From Torymus aiolomorphi (lineage: Eukaryota; Arthropoda; Insecta; Hymenoptera; Torymidae): 64,000 bases of DNA. Below the pieces are notes generated by a model. It was not told the origin of the DNA, did no database searches, and saw only the letters and a list, made by a program, of their open reading frames with translations. The translations under genes and the position numbers were made by a program. Of the stretch, positions 1 through 9,918 are shown in pieces. The stretch spans positions 40,798,195 through 40,862,194 of the forward strand of contig CM070876.1 in assembly GCA_036365515.1 (NCBI GenBank), given 5' to 3'. Position 1 is the stretch's first letter; every line of letters starts with the position of its first letter.

Positions 1-1216
1 GCAACTATACATAGTGCAAGACTTTTCTTCAGCTCATTTTAAAGCTTTTATAATATAATTTAAAAAGTGTCCTTATTTCTTATCGTACAATACATTTTAG
101 TTACTTATTTTTTTATCATACAGTTTTGTAAATTTTGATAATTTTTATGGTTTAAGTTAACCTCTTGAAATTCTGCGAGAAATTGAAGTAGTCTTATAAA
201 ACTAAAGCCATTGTAAAGAAGATCTCTAGAGACTTAAAATTTGTTTTTGAAAGTTATTGTGACTAAAATTTTAACGGAATTATGAGTATTTCTACAATAA
301 AATTGCGTTGTTGAAAAATATTTGTGTAAAAAAATATATATTGTACGAAAAAATGTTATAGAAAAAATGATTCTTTCAATGAATAATAAATAAAAAAAAT
401 TTTTGATCCTTTCTAGAAAAAATATTTCAAATTTGTTTGAAAATATTAATTTAAACTTACCTTTACTTTATGTCACGGCCATATGTTAAATTCAACTAGC
501 TTTATACATATATATTATCAAGTGAGCATCAAAATTAAAATTCGTGTCGTAATATAATATAAGTATTATCAGATTAACCCTTTATAATGAGCACATTAAA
601 TCAAAATATTGGCAATATCGTTTCAAAATAATAGGCAAAGTTTCAAAGAGATTATATCTGTAGTTCCAAGGAAGGAAAAAAATGTCAAATGTCTCTCGAG
701 CGCATAGTTAAGAACAGAGGTGAACAACAAAGTCACGCGCGTTTGTAAACACTTCATATATTAAGTATACTATGGAAATGCAGTCCCAGTATCCGCAACT
801 ACATAAAAAACTTGTCTTAAAGCAATACATCTAATTTTGAAATTTATAATTATTAAAATCGTTATATTGAATGTTTATTTCATTTATAAACGTAATAAAA
901 ATATGTATTAAATGTTCTTTTGTTCATTATTGAGCAAAAGTTTATAAATTATGAGACCACAAAAGTTATACTAACGCTCGGATAAAGCAAGTAAAATGCC
1001 GAGTTAATGCATGATCGATATACAGTTTTCAAAGAGCGTTTATTATTCTTTCTTTTAAATTCATAACTTTTTGAAATCAAAATAAATCATGTAATTGAAT
1101 AAATTAGAACTTTAAAATGATTGAAATATTTTTACTTTAAGATTTAACTTCATATGTATTAGATTTTAATAGTTTTTATTACAGTCTCGGTGTAGGGCGC
1201 ACATTTTTCGTTGTCC
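1..1216. other. AT-rich intergenic DNA, no gene seen
   Basis: No ORF, RNA gene or clear repeat boundary is visible. The composition is strongly AT-rich with short poly-A/T runs. Confidence 0.6.
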
Positions 1217-1218
1217 TA

Positions 1219-1500
1219 CACTGAGAGAAGAATATTGTTATAGTTAACATATTTATCTATTTGATTGAAACTGCAATATTGTAACTGTTGCAATCAATAT
1301 TGTAACTGTTACAATATCCTATATTTGAATAGGGAAGATTTTGACGGTAAAACTGTATATAGTAACTATTACAATATCAATGTTTACCAGTAACATATTG
1401 TAAGTTAACTGTTACAATGCATATATTTGGACATATCTAAACATACGCATGTTAATAGTTACAATGCCATGTTAACAGTAACCAAATCCTTCTCTCAGTG
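1219..1500. mobile_element. MITE with CACTGAGAGAAG terminal inverted repeats and TA target duplication
   Basis: The left end reads CACTGAGAGAAG and the right end CTTCTCTCAGTG, its exact reverse complement. TA flanks both sides (1217-1218 and 1501-1502). The interior has repeated short words around GTTACAATA in both orientations and no ORF. The TA duplication suggests a Tc1/mariner-type mobiliser, by inference. A second element with related ends lies at 35893-36146. Confidence 0.8.
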
Positions 1501-1685
1501 TAGTAATGCCTATTTTACCTTATAATATAATACTGTATAATTTTATGTATTCTATAAACAGCAGTGTATTTTCAAAAAGAAATATATTTTGATACTATAA
1601 CTCAATTTATTTCTTGCCCCAATAATAAACAGTACAACAAAAAAATTATGAAAACTCAATTTAGCGATATTATGTATACGTAAGG

Positions 1686-1999
1686 TGTTTATTGTAGAAT
1701 GTGGATGGATCGTGGACTGGAGGTTCAAATAATTGAAGGCTTTCGTGTGGAGGTAAATGGCAACTTTATTGAAGTCTCCGTCGTGCCTCCTGGCGTACAC
1801 TTAGCCGCTGCTGTCTCTCTCGCCGTCGCGCGTGAACTGTCGCCGGCCGGCGCTGCGAGGTGCCGTCGGCGAGACTTTGTTGAGGAGGGGCGGTGAGAGA
1901 GGACCGCGTGGAGGGCGCTCATTGGCTGCGCACCGTATATTGCCTTTTAAGGCTTGGTGACGTCAGCGTCTCGCTGGTCGAGGCGCTGGATCGCCAACA
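1686..1999 (-). repeat. 3' LTR of the BEL/Pao element
   Basis: 314 bp, TGTT...AACA, with TAAGG immediately outside at 1681-1685. It lies 34 bp past the pol stop codon in the minus-strand direction. Confidence 0.93.
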
Positions 2000-2012
2000 T
2001 TCCGCCCACCTT
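2000..2012 (-). promoter_or_regulatory. Polypurine tract of the BEL/Pao element
   Basis: The minus strand reads AAGGTGGGCGGAA directly before the TGTT start of the 3' LTR. It is purine-rich apart from one T and one C, as expected for the plus-strand primer. Confidence 0.7.
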
Positions 2013-2032
2013 CGTCAACTGACGAACGGGCC

Positions 2033-5000
2033 TCATTCTTCCTCTGGTAAGAGGCGAACAATTTTGGCGATGGGGCGACGCAACGTAGTGGTGGCCGTGC
2101 GGACGTCGACCACGCGTGTGATTCCATCACTCCCTGGATGGACGGCGGTAACTCTGGCGAGGGGCCACTTGGCTGGAGGCGTGAGCTCGCTTCGAACGAG
2201 CACTATTTCGCCCACGGTTATTGGAGACGTTGGCTGTGTCCATTTCCTGCGAGATTGCAGAGCCGACAGGTACTCCGTAGACCACCTCTGCCAGAAGTGC
2301 TGGGCCAACTGGCTGATTAGGAGCCAGCGCTTCCCTGCTGGAACATGTTCGTTGGTGACATCTCCTTCCGGAACTATAAATGAAGATCGTTGAATGAGAA
2401 AATGTGATGGTGATAAAAAATCAAGGTCAGTCGGATCGTCAGTGAGTGCTGTTAATGGTCTAGAATTTAGGCACGCTTCAATTCGACACATGAGTGTGGC
2501 GAGTTCAGAATACGTGAGAACTTGCTCTCCAATGACTCGGCGCATATGATGTTTCGCCGATTTAACTGCGGCTTCCCAAATGCCACCAAAATGGGGTGCG
2601 CTTGGAGGGTTGAAAATCCAAGACGTACCTTCTTTTGCGAGAAAATTTATAATTTGAGTAGAATATGAAGCCGACGAACTAACCATCTGTTTTAACAGAG
2701 CATCTGCACCTACGAAATTTGTGCCTTGATCAGAATAGAGTGCCTTACAATGGCCTCGACGAGCCGTGAAGCGGTGAAAGGCAGCGATGAACGCCTCACT
2801 TGTGTAGTCTTCGACTACTTCGATGTGCACGGCGCGGGTAGCCATGCAAATGAAAATTGCGATGTATCCCTTCATCGTGCCCTTTCCTCTGGATTTAGTT
2901 AGACGCAGATTAATGGGGCCGGCATAATCAACTCCAGCTCGTTCAAAGGTTGCAGAGTGACGTACTCGGGCTTTGGGCAAGTCACCCATCAATTGAGTGG
3001 GCACTCGAGCGGCGTAACGGGTGCAAACAATGCAAGATCGGATGACTTTCTTGACCGCGGCGCGACCTTTTACTATCCAGTACTGACGTCTGAGTGTTGC
3101 AAGGGTTAATTGAACACCACCATGAAGAGTGCGATGATGAGCATCCTGAATTAGTAACGTAGTGAAATGACACTTAGCAGGTAAAATAAGAGGATGCTTA
3201 GCATCTTCTTCGAGAAGAGAGTGAGAGAGTCGACCGCCCACCCTGAGCAAATGATTTTTTATCATGGGATTTAGTGATAACAAAGGGCTTTTAGTCGAAA
3301 GTTTACCTGTTCTACATAATTGTTGAAATTCTGACTTAAAATATGCAGTTTGGACTAAATATATCAGACAAAGTCTGGTGTTCTCAATCTCACTAGCAAT
3401 AACCTGAATGGAAGAAAAATGACTATCTCTAAACCACTCGAGAGTGAGAATAGAAGATAGGTACAAGTTTCTTCGGCTTAGACATGACGATGTCGTGCGC
3501 TCTATTTTCGAGCTGACTCGATTAATGAATCTGAAGCAGTACGACGCCATCCTTAACAACTTATCTAATGAAGAGTGCTTTTCAAAGAGACTCCAAATTT
3601 CTGGAGTATTCTCGACAGGAACTGGAGTGTTCTTACTAGCGACTAGAGTGTGACTAGATTGGAGATTGAGACTATTTACGTTGAAATTGAGCTCATCATG
3701 TGACCTAGGCCATGGTTCGACGCTCTCAGAAAGCCAAACGGGGCCTTGCCACCATAAGCGATGAGAAGCCAACTTTGATGGTTCTATGCCTCGTGATATA
3801 ACATCAGCGGGGTTATCAGCTGACCGCACGTGATGCCAATATGCATCAGGTAGCAGGGTGTGAATCTCTGAACACCTATTAGCGACAAAGACTCCCCATC
3901 TAGAGGGATGGTCCTTTAACCAGAAAAGTACATCCGCTGAGTCTGACCATAGATGGAGGCTATCAATTTTTGATGGGAAAGACTCGATAAACGTATGGCT
4001 CAATCTTGCAAGTAGCAACGCGGCGCAAAGTTCTAAGCGAGGGATACTTAGAGTTTTAAGTGGCGCTACTCGCGTTTTGGCCACTTGAAGTGTGACTAGA
4101 ACTTTATTGTTTTGGATTAGGCGCAGATAGATTACCGCACCATATGCGAATTTGGATGCATCCGCAAACCCATGAACTTCAGTAAGTTCACGATTTCGAG
4201 TGTATCCACTCCATCGAGGGATTTTAATCTCAGAAATAAAAGGGAGGTCTAGCAACCAGTTTTTCCAGCGATTAGAAATCTCGCAAGGAAGATTTTCATC
4301 CCATCCTATCTTAAGAATCCACAATGCCTGCATAATAATTTTTGCAGTTATCACAACAGGAGCTAACCATCCCATAGGATCAAAAATGCGTGCAATTCTG
4401 GACAGAACTGCACGTTTGGTAAATGGCAGTTCAAGAGAGGTATCCTCAATGTGAAAACTAAAATAGTCTGTATTAGGTTGCCAATCTATGCCTAAAATTG
4501 GTACAGATGTTTCTGAGGCAAATAATGAAATGGAATCTGAAGCTAACATATTCGAGGGTAAATAAGAAAGAACTTCAGCATTATTTGAGGTCCATTTTCG
4601 GAGGTTGAGATTACCTTGTTTAAAGAGTTGAATTAACTCTTCTTGTTTCTTCAAAGCTTCATCAAACGAATGTGCTTCTGAAAGCACATTGTCTGAATAC
4701 ATTTCCGATCGAACAGATTCAGCTGCAATTGGATAAGTGTTGCCATAGTCTTCGGCTAGTTTCAAAAGCGTGCGTATAGCGAGAAAGGGTGAACAGGCCA
4801 AACCATACGTCACTGTAGTTAATCGATAAATTTGTATGGGTTCGCTCTTGTCAAAACGCCATAGAATCGACTGAAAAGGTTGATCACATTGTTCGACACC
4901 AATTTGTCTGAACATTTTCTCCACGTCAGCTGAAAGGGCGATCTTGTACCTACGCCAAGCACAGATCAAAGCAACGGGATTCTGAAGAAGATTAGGTCCT

Positions 5001-5443
5001 ATGTGAAGAAGATCATTGAGCGAAACACCTGATTTTGTTTTACTCGAGCCATTGAACACAGTACGTAATTTGGTTGTCGTACTTGTTTCTTTCCACACAC
5101 CGTGATGTGGTAAGAAGGCTTGGGAACAGTTAGCTAACGAGTCAGCATTCGAAGAGAGTGACATATGACCTAAGTCAATGTACTCTTGCATGAACTCCGT
5201 ATAAGCTAATTTGAGTTTCTCGTCCTTAGCGAAGTTTGCTTCAAGGCGAGTGAGTGCGCGTAATGCGGCAGAGTAAGAGTTCTCGAGATGAGCAGAGCTC
5301 AACTGGTCTCGATTTTTCCAGGGTAGGCTTACTATGTACCGACCCGACTCATCCTGTCGAGTGGTTTTTTGATAGAAGTGCTCGCAAGCTTGTTCGTCAG
5401 GCGAGTAAGATTTTTGTCGACGGGTATTTCCTCCGCCCTCCAA
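2033..5443 (-). CDS. BEL/Pao pol: reverse transcriptase, RNase H, integrase
   Basis: 1136 residues. RT: the first catalytic block is LSADVEKMFRQI (about residue 170). The second block, usually Tyr-Val-Asp-Asp, reads Tyr-Ser-Asp-Asn at 4688-4699, so the second Asp of the catalytic pair is lost. RNase H follows with HGFADASKFAYGAVIY, LWSDSADVLFWL and RSADNPADVISRG. Integrase has the HHCC zinc finger (HHRTLHGG ... CIVCTRY), core blocks VDYAGPI and LYSDQGTNFVGA, and the catalytic Glu in GGIWEAAVKSAKHHM. A DUF5641 tail ends the protein. The listed ATG lies inside the gag overlap and is probably not a true start; homology begins at about YSPDEQACEHFY. Apart from the RT site the frame is open throughout. 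Confidence 0.92.
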   Translation of the reverse strand: MEGGGNTRRQKSYSPDEQACEHFYQKTTRQDESGRYIVSLPWKNRDQLSSAHLENSYSAALRALTRLEANFAKDEKLKLAYTEFMQEYIDLGHMSLSSNADSLANCSQAFLPHHGVWKETSTTTKLRTVFNGSSKTKSGVSLNDLLHIGPNLLQNPVALICAWRRYKIALSADVEKMFRQIGVEQCDQPFQSILWRFDKSEPIQIYRLTTVTYGLACSPFLAIRTLLKLAEDYGNTYPIAAESVRSEMYSDNVLSEAHSFDEALKKQEELIQLFKQGNLNLRKWTSNNAEVLSYLPSNMLASDSISLFASETSVPILGIDWQPNTDYFSFHIEDTSLELPFTKRAVLSRIARIFDPMGWLAPVVITAKIIMQALWILKIGWDENLPCEISNRWKNWLLDLPFISEIKIPRWSGYTRNRELTEVHGFADASKFAYGAVIYLRLIQNNKVLVTLQVAKTRVAPLKTLSIPRLELCAALLLARLSHTFIESFPSKIDSLHLWSDSADVLFWLKDHPSRWGVFVANRCSEIHTLLPDAYWHHVRSADNPADVISRGIEPSKLASHRLWWQGPVWLSESVEPWPRSHDELNFNVNSLNLQSSHTLVASKNTPVPVENTPEIWSLFEKHSSLDKLLRMASYCFRFINRVSSKIERTTSSCLSRRNLYLSSILTLEWFRDSHFSSIQVIASEIENTRLCLIYLVQTAYFKSEFQQLCRTGKLSTKSPLLSLNPMIKNHLLRVGGRLSHSLLEEDAKHPLILPAKCHFTTLLIQDAHHRTLHGGVQLTLATLRRQYWIVKGRAAVKKVIRSCIVCTRYAARVPTQLMGDLPKARVRHSATFERAGVDYAGPINLRLTKSRGKGTMKGYIAIFICMATRAVHIEVVEDYTSEAFIAAFHRFTARRGHCKALYSDQGTNFVGADALLKQMVSSSASYSTQIINFLAKEGTSWIFNPPSAPHFGGIWEAAVKSAKHHMRRVIGEQVLTYSELATLMCRIEACLNSRPLTALTDDPTDLDFLSPSHFLIQRSSFIVPEGDVTNEHVPAGKRWLLISQLAQHFWQRWSTEYLSALQSRRKWTQPTSPITVGEIVLVRSELTPPAKWPLARVTAVHPGSDGITRVVDVRTATTTLRRPIAKIVRLLPEEE

Positions 5444-7434
5444 AAATCTTGTACGAGCTCCAATAGTTTGGCTTCATGCTCGCAGGTATTTGAGCAATGA
5501 AGAGAGATTGGCTCTAGCCCAATTTCTGGAGTTATGGATGGGAGATTACCTGTCAAGAGCCATCCAAGTTTGGAATTCAGAGCTATAGGTTGAAGCTTCT
5601 GACCCTTAATTATCTGGCTTTCAATGATTTGCGCATAAACGCTAGCACCGAGTAGAATATCGATACGTGAGGGATCGAGATACTTGGGGTCTGCTAGTTG
5701 CAGCCCTCGTAAGTATTCGAAATTTGTATTACCTCTTACAACGGGAGGCTTATACGACGAGAGTTTTGGCAAAACAATGCCATCAACTTCCAAGGAGAAA
5801 GCTGAGTCAAAATGCGGTTGTATAGTAAGACAAGCAACTTTAGAAGAAACAGCCGCTGTCCTTTCACCTATACCTTGGATGTGCGTGTGACTGGTTCTAC
5901 AGTTTAGAGAAAGCAAGTTACACATAGCTTGTGTAACAAGTGAGATTTGAGAACCAGGATCAATCAGCGCACGAACTAGAATTTTGGTTCCGTTAGGACC
6001 AAGGGCGTTAACCCTAGCGGTAGCTAAAAGTACGCCTGTACAATTAGTACTTTCTCCACTATTGAGGGAGACTGCTTGAGAAGCAGGTTTATCATCAACT
6101 TTTGTGATGACGAAATTGCCACAGTTGGGGCTAGAGGTGCTGGTCGCTGAGTCAATCTGATCAGTCTGCAACGGACTGATTGCTTGATTGTTGTCAGAGT
6201 GCACCATGGTATGATGCTTAGCTTTACAAAGAAAGCATCGGTAGTTGGAAGTACAATTTTTAACGTTGTGCGTCCCTAAACAATTGTAACAAAGGTTTGA
6301 AGATTTAATTAATCCCTTTCGTTCAGGAACCGTTTTATTGAGAAACCGTTCACATCGATTTGTAAAATGTGATTGATTACAAAATGAACATTTCTTTTTT
6401 GAGGGATTCGTCGGAGAAGTCTGATGAGAATAAACCGACTGAGCATTATCTTGCTCTGATTTACGAGGTTTTGAATTAGATGACTGAGTTTTTGAATTAT
6501 TTGTTGAGGTTCTAGTACCTGCTTCGATAGCCTCTAGAGTCAGGGTTTGACTTCGAAGAAAGGCTTGAAGTTGTTCCATGGTTGGTGGGTCTACACTGTC
6601 ACCGAGGTGTCTTTCCCATTCTTTACGTGTATTTAAATCGAGTCGATTTATCGCAAAGTGAACGATTAAATCACTACCTAATGAGGCGGCTCGATCAAGA
6701 GAGGTTAAACTAGCGATGGGATTGAAAATTTCCCTATAAATTCGTTTGATTTCTGATGAAATATCTGACTTCATAGATTTGACTGCAAAGATTTCCGAAA
6801 TGTGAGAACTAACAATGCGACGTTGATTTTCGTAATACTCGGTTAGAGTTGTCCATGCACGTTCATAATTGTCACCAGAAATGGGAAGAGATTTGATTTT
6901 CTCAAGTGCCTCACCTGTAAGGTGAGTGCGAAGATAATGCAATTTTAGAACAGGCGTTAAGTCTTCGCGACGATGTATGACTGAACGAAAGACGTCTCTA
7001 AAATTTTCCCAATCAGAGAATTTTCCTGAAAATTTAGGTAAATCTACCTTCGGTAAAGATTGAAACGAAACGTTAGTTACATGAGCAGGACTAGTAGCAA
7101 CTGGGGCATCATTCGAATGGCAGGAGCCTTGATTGGCATCTCTTGATCTAATAGTTTTTAAAAAATCAAGAAAATCTCCTTTTCGGTCATAAAAGCTATC
7201 CTCAACTAGGTCACAGAGATTAGAAGTAAAATAGGTATTATCTCTATCGAGATCCTCAACGCGCATGAGTTTCTCGTGATTTTCCTGAAAGCACTTATAA
7301 TTTGCTTCAAGTCCGGTTAGACGCGCTTCTGCATAACCTTCCGTCATGTTATCTTTACCCTTAGATTTGAAATTTTTAAAGGAGTTTGCAATTTTAACTT
7401 GGAGTGACAACTGCTTTTGAAGGTATTCCTCCAT
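5332..7434 (-). CDS. BEL/Pao gag plus retropepsin-like protease
   Basis: 700 residues from the ATG at 7434. The N-terminus is helical and charged. Residues of about 120-260 match the DUF1759 gag domain (LPKVDLPKFSGKFSDWENF, then the YLRTHL region). About residues 345-410 hold Cys-His knuckles: CSFCNQSHFTNRC, then CYNCLGTHNVKNC and CFLCKAKHH. A DUF1758 protease follows, with active site ALIDPGSQISLV; the Asp is present, with Pro in place of the usual Ser/Thr before Gly. The ORF overlaps pol by 112 bp in another frame. In the family gag and pol are normally one polyprotein, so the break near 5400 is either a frameshift mutation or a programmed shift. Capsid function is known of the family; activity here is unproven. 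Confidence 0.92.
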   Translation of the reverse strand: MEEYLQKQLSLQVKIANSFKNFKSKGKDNMTEGYAEARLTGLEANYKCFQENHEKLMRVEDLDRDNTYFTSNLCDLVEDSFYDRKGDFLDFLKTIRSRDANQGSCHSNDAPVATSPAHVTNVSFQSLPKVDLPKFSGKFSDWENFRDVFRSVIHRREDLTPVLKLHYLRTHLTGEALEKIKSLPISGDNYERAWTTLTEYYENQRRIVSSHISEIFAVKSMKSDISSEIKRIYREIFNPIASLTSLDRAASLGSDLIVHFAINRLDLNTRKEWERHLGDSVDPPTMEQLQAFLRSQTLTLEAIEAGTRTSTNNSKTQSSNSKPRKSEQDNAQSVYSHQTSPTNPSKKKCSFCNQSHFTNRCERFLNKTVPERKGLIKSSNLCYNCLGTHNVKNCTSNYRCFLCKAKHHTMVHSDNNQAISPLQTDQIDSATSTSSPNCGNFVITKVDDKPASQAVSLNSGESTNCTGVLLATARVNALGPNGTKILVRALIDPGSQISLVTQAMCNLLSLNCRTSHTHIQGIGERTAAVSSKVACLTIQPHFDSAFSLEVDGIVLPKLSSYKPPVVRGNTNFEYLRGLQLADPKYLDPSRIDILLGASVYAQIIESQIIKGQKLQPIALNSKLGWLLTGNLPSITPEIGLEPISLHCSNTCEHEAKLLELVQDFWRAEEIPVDKNLTRLTNKLASTSIKKPLDRMSRVGT

Positions 7435-9048
7435 TTTGAAATCAAGTTAATTAGACTAGTAACGAATTTGACTATTTGAGCTTAGGTTTAAGTAAACTAC
7501 TCTTACCCACTCGAGAGTAAAGTAAGAAGTAGTGAGAGTAATTACATCTAAGTCTTAACCTAGGTTATAATACTTATGCTACAGTGAAGTTGAGAGGCGC
7601 TTGACGACGCGACGTTGATTGCGTCTGCTTTCGTTCCCACGATGAATCAGCTGATTATCCGTAACGTTGATGTGAAGAACTTGAAGTGAAGTTACTGCAG
7701 TCGTTGTGATTGCAGCTAGCTCCGCAACGTAGTCAGCTGTTGAAGATGCGTCCAGGTGCGGGTCAACAGTCGAAGTTGCAGTCCAAATTTGAATCAACAG
7801 GCAGCAGTATAACTGCAAGGTCCAAATTATAAGTATTTGCTAGGTCGAAATTGCATTCAATTTCTCAAGACTAGTTAAATATTACAAATTAAATTTAAAT
7901 AAACTCAAACTCAATCAAATTGTATTAATCTCAAATTAAATTTAAATTTTCATTAAATGAAAAAAAACACTAATTTGACTAGACAACAGTTGAAAAGTAT
8001 TTTTAAATAAACAAATTGGAACGATACGTGTGTCCAAGTATTAGGACGAAGTATCCGAGCGCAATAGGATCGGCGTTGGGTGCGAAGAAGATGGACTCGT
8101 CCGAATACAGCTTCGATCCGTTGATGCGCGCCCCCTGTGGCGAAGATGGACTCATCCGCCTCCTAATCCTCCTGGCGATGACGTATGCGATTTCCCGGAC
8201 GTAGCGCGTCCTGATTGTCGTCTTCTTGTAGACGACCCTCCTTCCCTCGTGGAAAGCTCACTATATATACGGCGAGTACGAGCTCGATGCAGTGAAAGCG
8301 AGCCAGCTCCACGTGGGTAGTCCTTGTTTCGATGTGTGTGAGCCCCGTAGCGTGTACGCTGCACGCGGGTACTCCTTGGCTTGGCTTGTGTGAGCCCCGT
8401 AGCGCGCCGACACGTGGGTGACTCCTGGCTTGACTTGCGTGAGCCCCGTAGCGTGTAGGCTCCACGCGGGTACTCCTTTGCTTGAGTGATGTGGACCCCG
8501 TGCGTGTACAATGCACGCTGGTTGTCCGTTTTAGAAAAGCTGTGGACCCCGAGCGTGTACAATGCACGCTGGTTGTCCAGGTCTTGATATGTGCCGGTCA
8601 CCGTACGAACGCGGTGGCTCGAGAGCTGGCTTTACAGCGCACGCTCTTGGCTACAAGACAAGATGGCTGCCGGTCAACGTACGAGCGCGATGACTCTAGA
8701 GCTGGCTTTACAGCGCACGCTCTTGGCAACGTCTTGGAGTCGATAGCGACGCACTCCAAGGCGTTTTCAGAAATGGGGAAAATAGCAATTGAATGTGCTA
8801 TTTCCCCTAGGAAGCCTTAGAAGGTGGCTTCCGAGTACACACGACGGCGAATTAACGAGAGAGAGAGACAGCAACGTACGCGCGAAGTCGGCATGCTAGA
8901 GCACGCGACTGTTACGGCACTCACGACCACGAACACTTTGATGCGTACCTGAAAGAAGAGTTGCTATCTCTACGCCACTCGAGAGTGGACGTAGAAGATA
9001 GGAGATGTTTCTTCTTCTGGTGTGGCCATGACGATGTCCTCCCACGAT
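7435..9048 (-). other. Repeat-rich leader of the BEL/Pao element
   Basis: About 1.6 kb between the primer binding site and the gag ATG, unusually long. At 8290-8590 a unit of roughly 60-65 bp containing GTGAGCCCCGTAGCGTGTA and CACGCGGGTACTCCTT, degrading to GTGGACCCCGAGCGTGTA, repeats about six times. At 8590-8740 a second duplication carries GCTGGCTTTACAGCGCACGC twice, about 85 bp apart. ORFs in this GC-rich tandem array are repeat artefacts. 8945-9045 holds a fragment derived from pol (separate entry). Confidence 0.7.
8945..9045 (-). repeat. Copy of a pol segment inside the BEL leader
   Basis: The stretch with CACTCGAGAGTG, GTAGAAGATAGG, TTTCTTC and CATGACGATGTC matches 3395-3495 inside pol with the same order and spacing. 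Translated on the minus strand it resembles pol (LSSTSTLEWRRDS against LSSILTLEWFRDS). It is therefore an internal duplication of coding sequence into the leader next to the primer binding site. Confidence 0.7.
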
Positions 9049-9064
9049 CCGGCTCGAAGGACCA
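9049..9064 (-). promoter_or_regulatory. Primer binding site of the BEL/Pao element
   Basis: One base inside the 5' LTR the minus strand reads TGGTCCTTCGAGCCGG. It starts with TGG, the complement of the CCA end of a tRNA, as a minus-strand primer site should. I did not assign the tRNA species. Confidence 0.8.
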
Positions 9065-9065
9065 A

Positions 9066-9373
9066 TGTTTAGTGTAGAAAGGATGGATCGTGGACTGGAG
9101 GTTCAAATATAGACGGCTTTCGTGTGGAGAAAAGTAACTTTATTTGTAGAGTCCGTCGTTCCTCTCGGCGTACAGGTGTTGCTGCTCTCTCTCTTGCCGT
9201 CGCGCGTGAACTGTCGCCGGCCGGCGCTGCGAGGTGCCGTCGGCGAGACTTTGTTGAGGAGGGGCGGTGAGAGAGGACCGCGTGGAGGGCGCTCATTGGC
9301 TGCGCACCGTATATTGCCTTTTAAGGCTTGGTGACGTCAGCGTCTCGCTGGTCGAGGCGCTGGATCGCCAACA
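9066..9373 (-). repeat. 5' LTR of the BEL/Pao element
   Basis: 308 bp, TGTT...AACA. It matches 1686-1999 over its whole length apart from small differences near 9075-9190. It lies upstream of gag in transcriptional orientation, so it is the 5' LTR. The flanking TAAGG is at 9374-9378. Confidence 0.93.
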
Positions 9374-9390
9374 TAAGGTCACTCCCAAAA

Positions 9391-9737
9391 ATTAGTTTTT
9401 CACGTTAAAACTGCGATAAATAATTATATAAAGGAAATGATTAATTTTTAGTTATCGCGATCAATGTATGAATGCAATTGGAATATTATAAGCTTTAAAA
9501 ATCAGAAATCAAAGCAAAATTGTAAACTCAGCACTGTATTTTAAATTGTCGAAATGCACTAATTTAAACGTAATGACGATTTTAAAAAAATTAGTGTCGA
9601 GTTTACGATTTCGCTTTGATTTCTGATTTTTAAAGCTTATAATATTCCAATTACATTCATACATTGATCGCGAGAACTAAAAATTGATCAATTGCTTTAC
9701 ATAATTATTTATTGCAGTTTTAACATGAAAAATTAAC
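9391..9737. repeat. Foldback element, arms of about 120 bp
   Basis: The left arm (from ATTAGTTTTTCACGTTAAAA) and right arm (reverse complement GTTAATTTTTCATGTTAAAA) pair over about 120 bp up to the words AGAAATCAAAGC and GCTTTGATTTCT. The spacer is about 100 bp. No ORF. It lies 17 bp from the BEL insertion site. Confidence 0.75.
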
Positions 9738-9918
9738 TTTCGGCTGAGACTTTACGTCCTATACAACCTTAAAGGGAGGGACTACTTTTTTTAGAGCATT
9801 TAAGATGTCTATGTCTATGTCTATGTGTTGAGGCGGGCGAGCGGCTCTTTTCCGAGACGTGCTGCCCAGCACTCAGGCTTACGCCCATTGTGCTGTACCT
9901 CTTGGCTTCAATTTTTTC

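Larger units (their letters stand above)
1686..9373 (-). mobile_element. BEL/Pao LTR retrotransposon, near-complete, minus strand
   Basis: Two LTRs of about 310 bp (1686-1999 and 9066-9373) begin TGTT and end AACA and are flanked by an identical 5-bp duplication, TAAGG (1681-1685 and 9374-9378), so the insertion boundaries are clear. Internally, in minus-strand order, are a primer binding site, a long repeat-rich leader of about 1.6 kb, a gag-protease ORF, a pol ORF and a polypurine tract. The domain order (DUF1759, zinc knuckles, DUF1758 protease, RT, RNase H, Peptidase_A17 region, integrase, DUF5641) is that of BEL/Pao elements. The two LTRs differ at several positions and by a few indels in their first 150 bp, but the last 170 bp look almost identical. 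The altered RT active site and the gag/pol frame offset suggest it is not autonomous now. Confidence 0.95.

Noticed and set aside
1893..2393. 166-residue plus-strand ORF
   Set aside because: Antisense shadow of the BEL LTR and pol end.
8152..8601. ORFs of 134-149 residues in the BEL leader
   Set aside because: They follow the GC-rich tandem repeat in two frames, with no recognisable domain.
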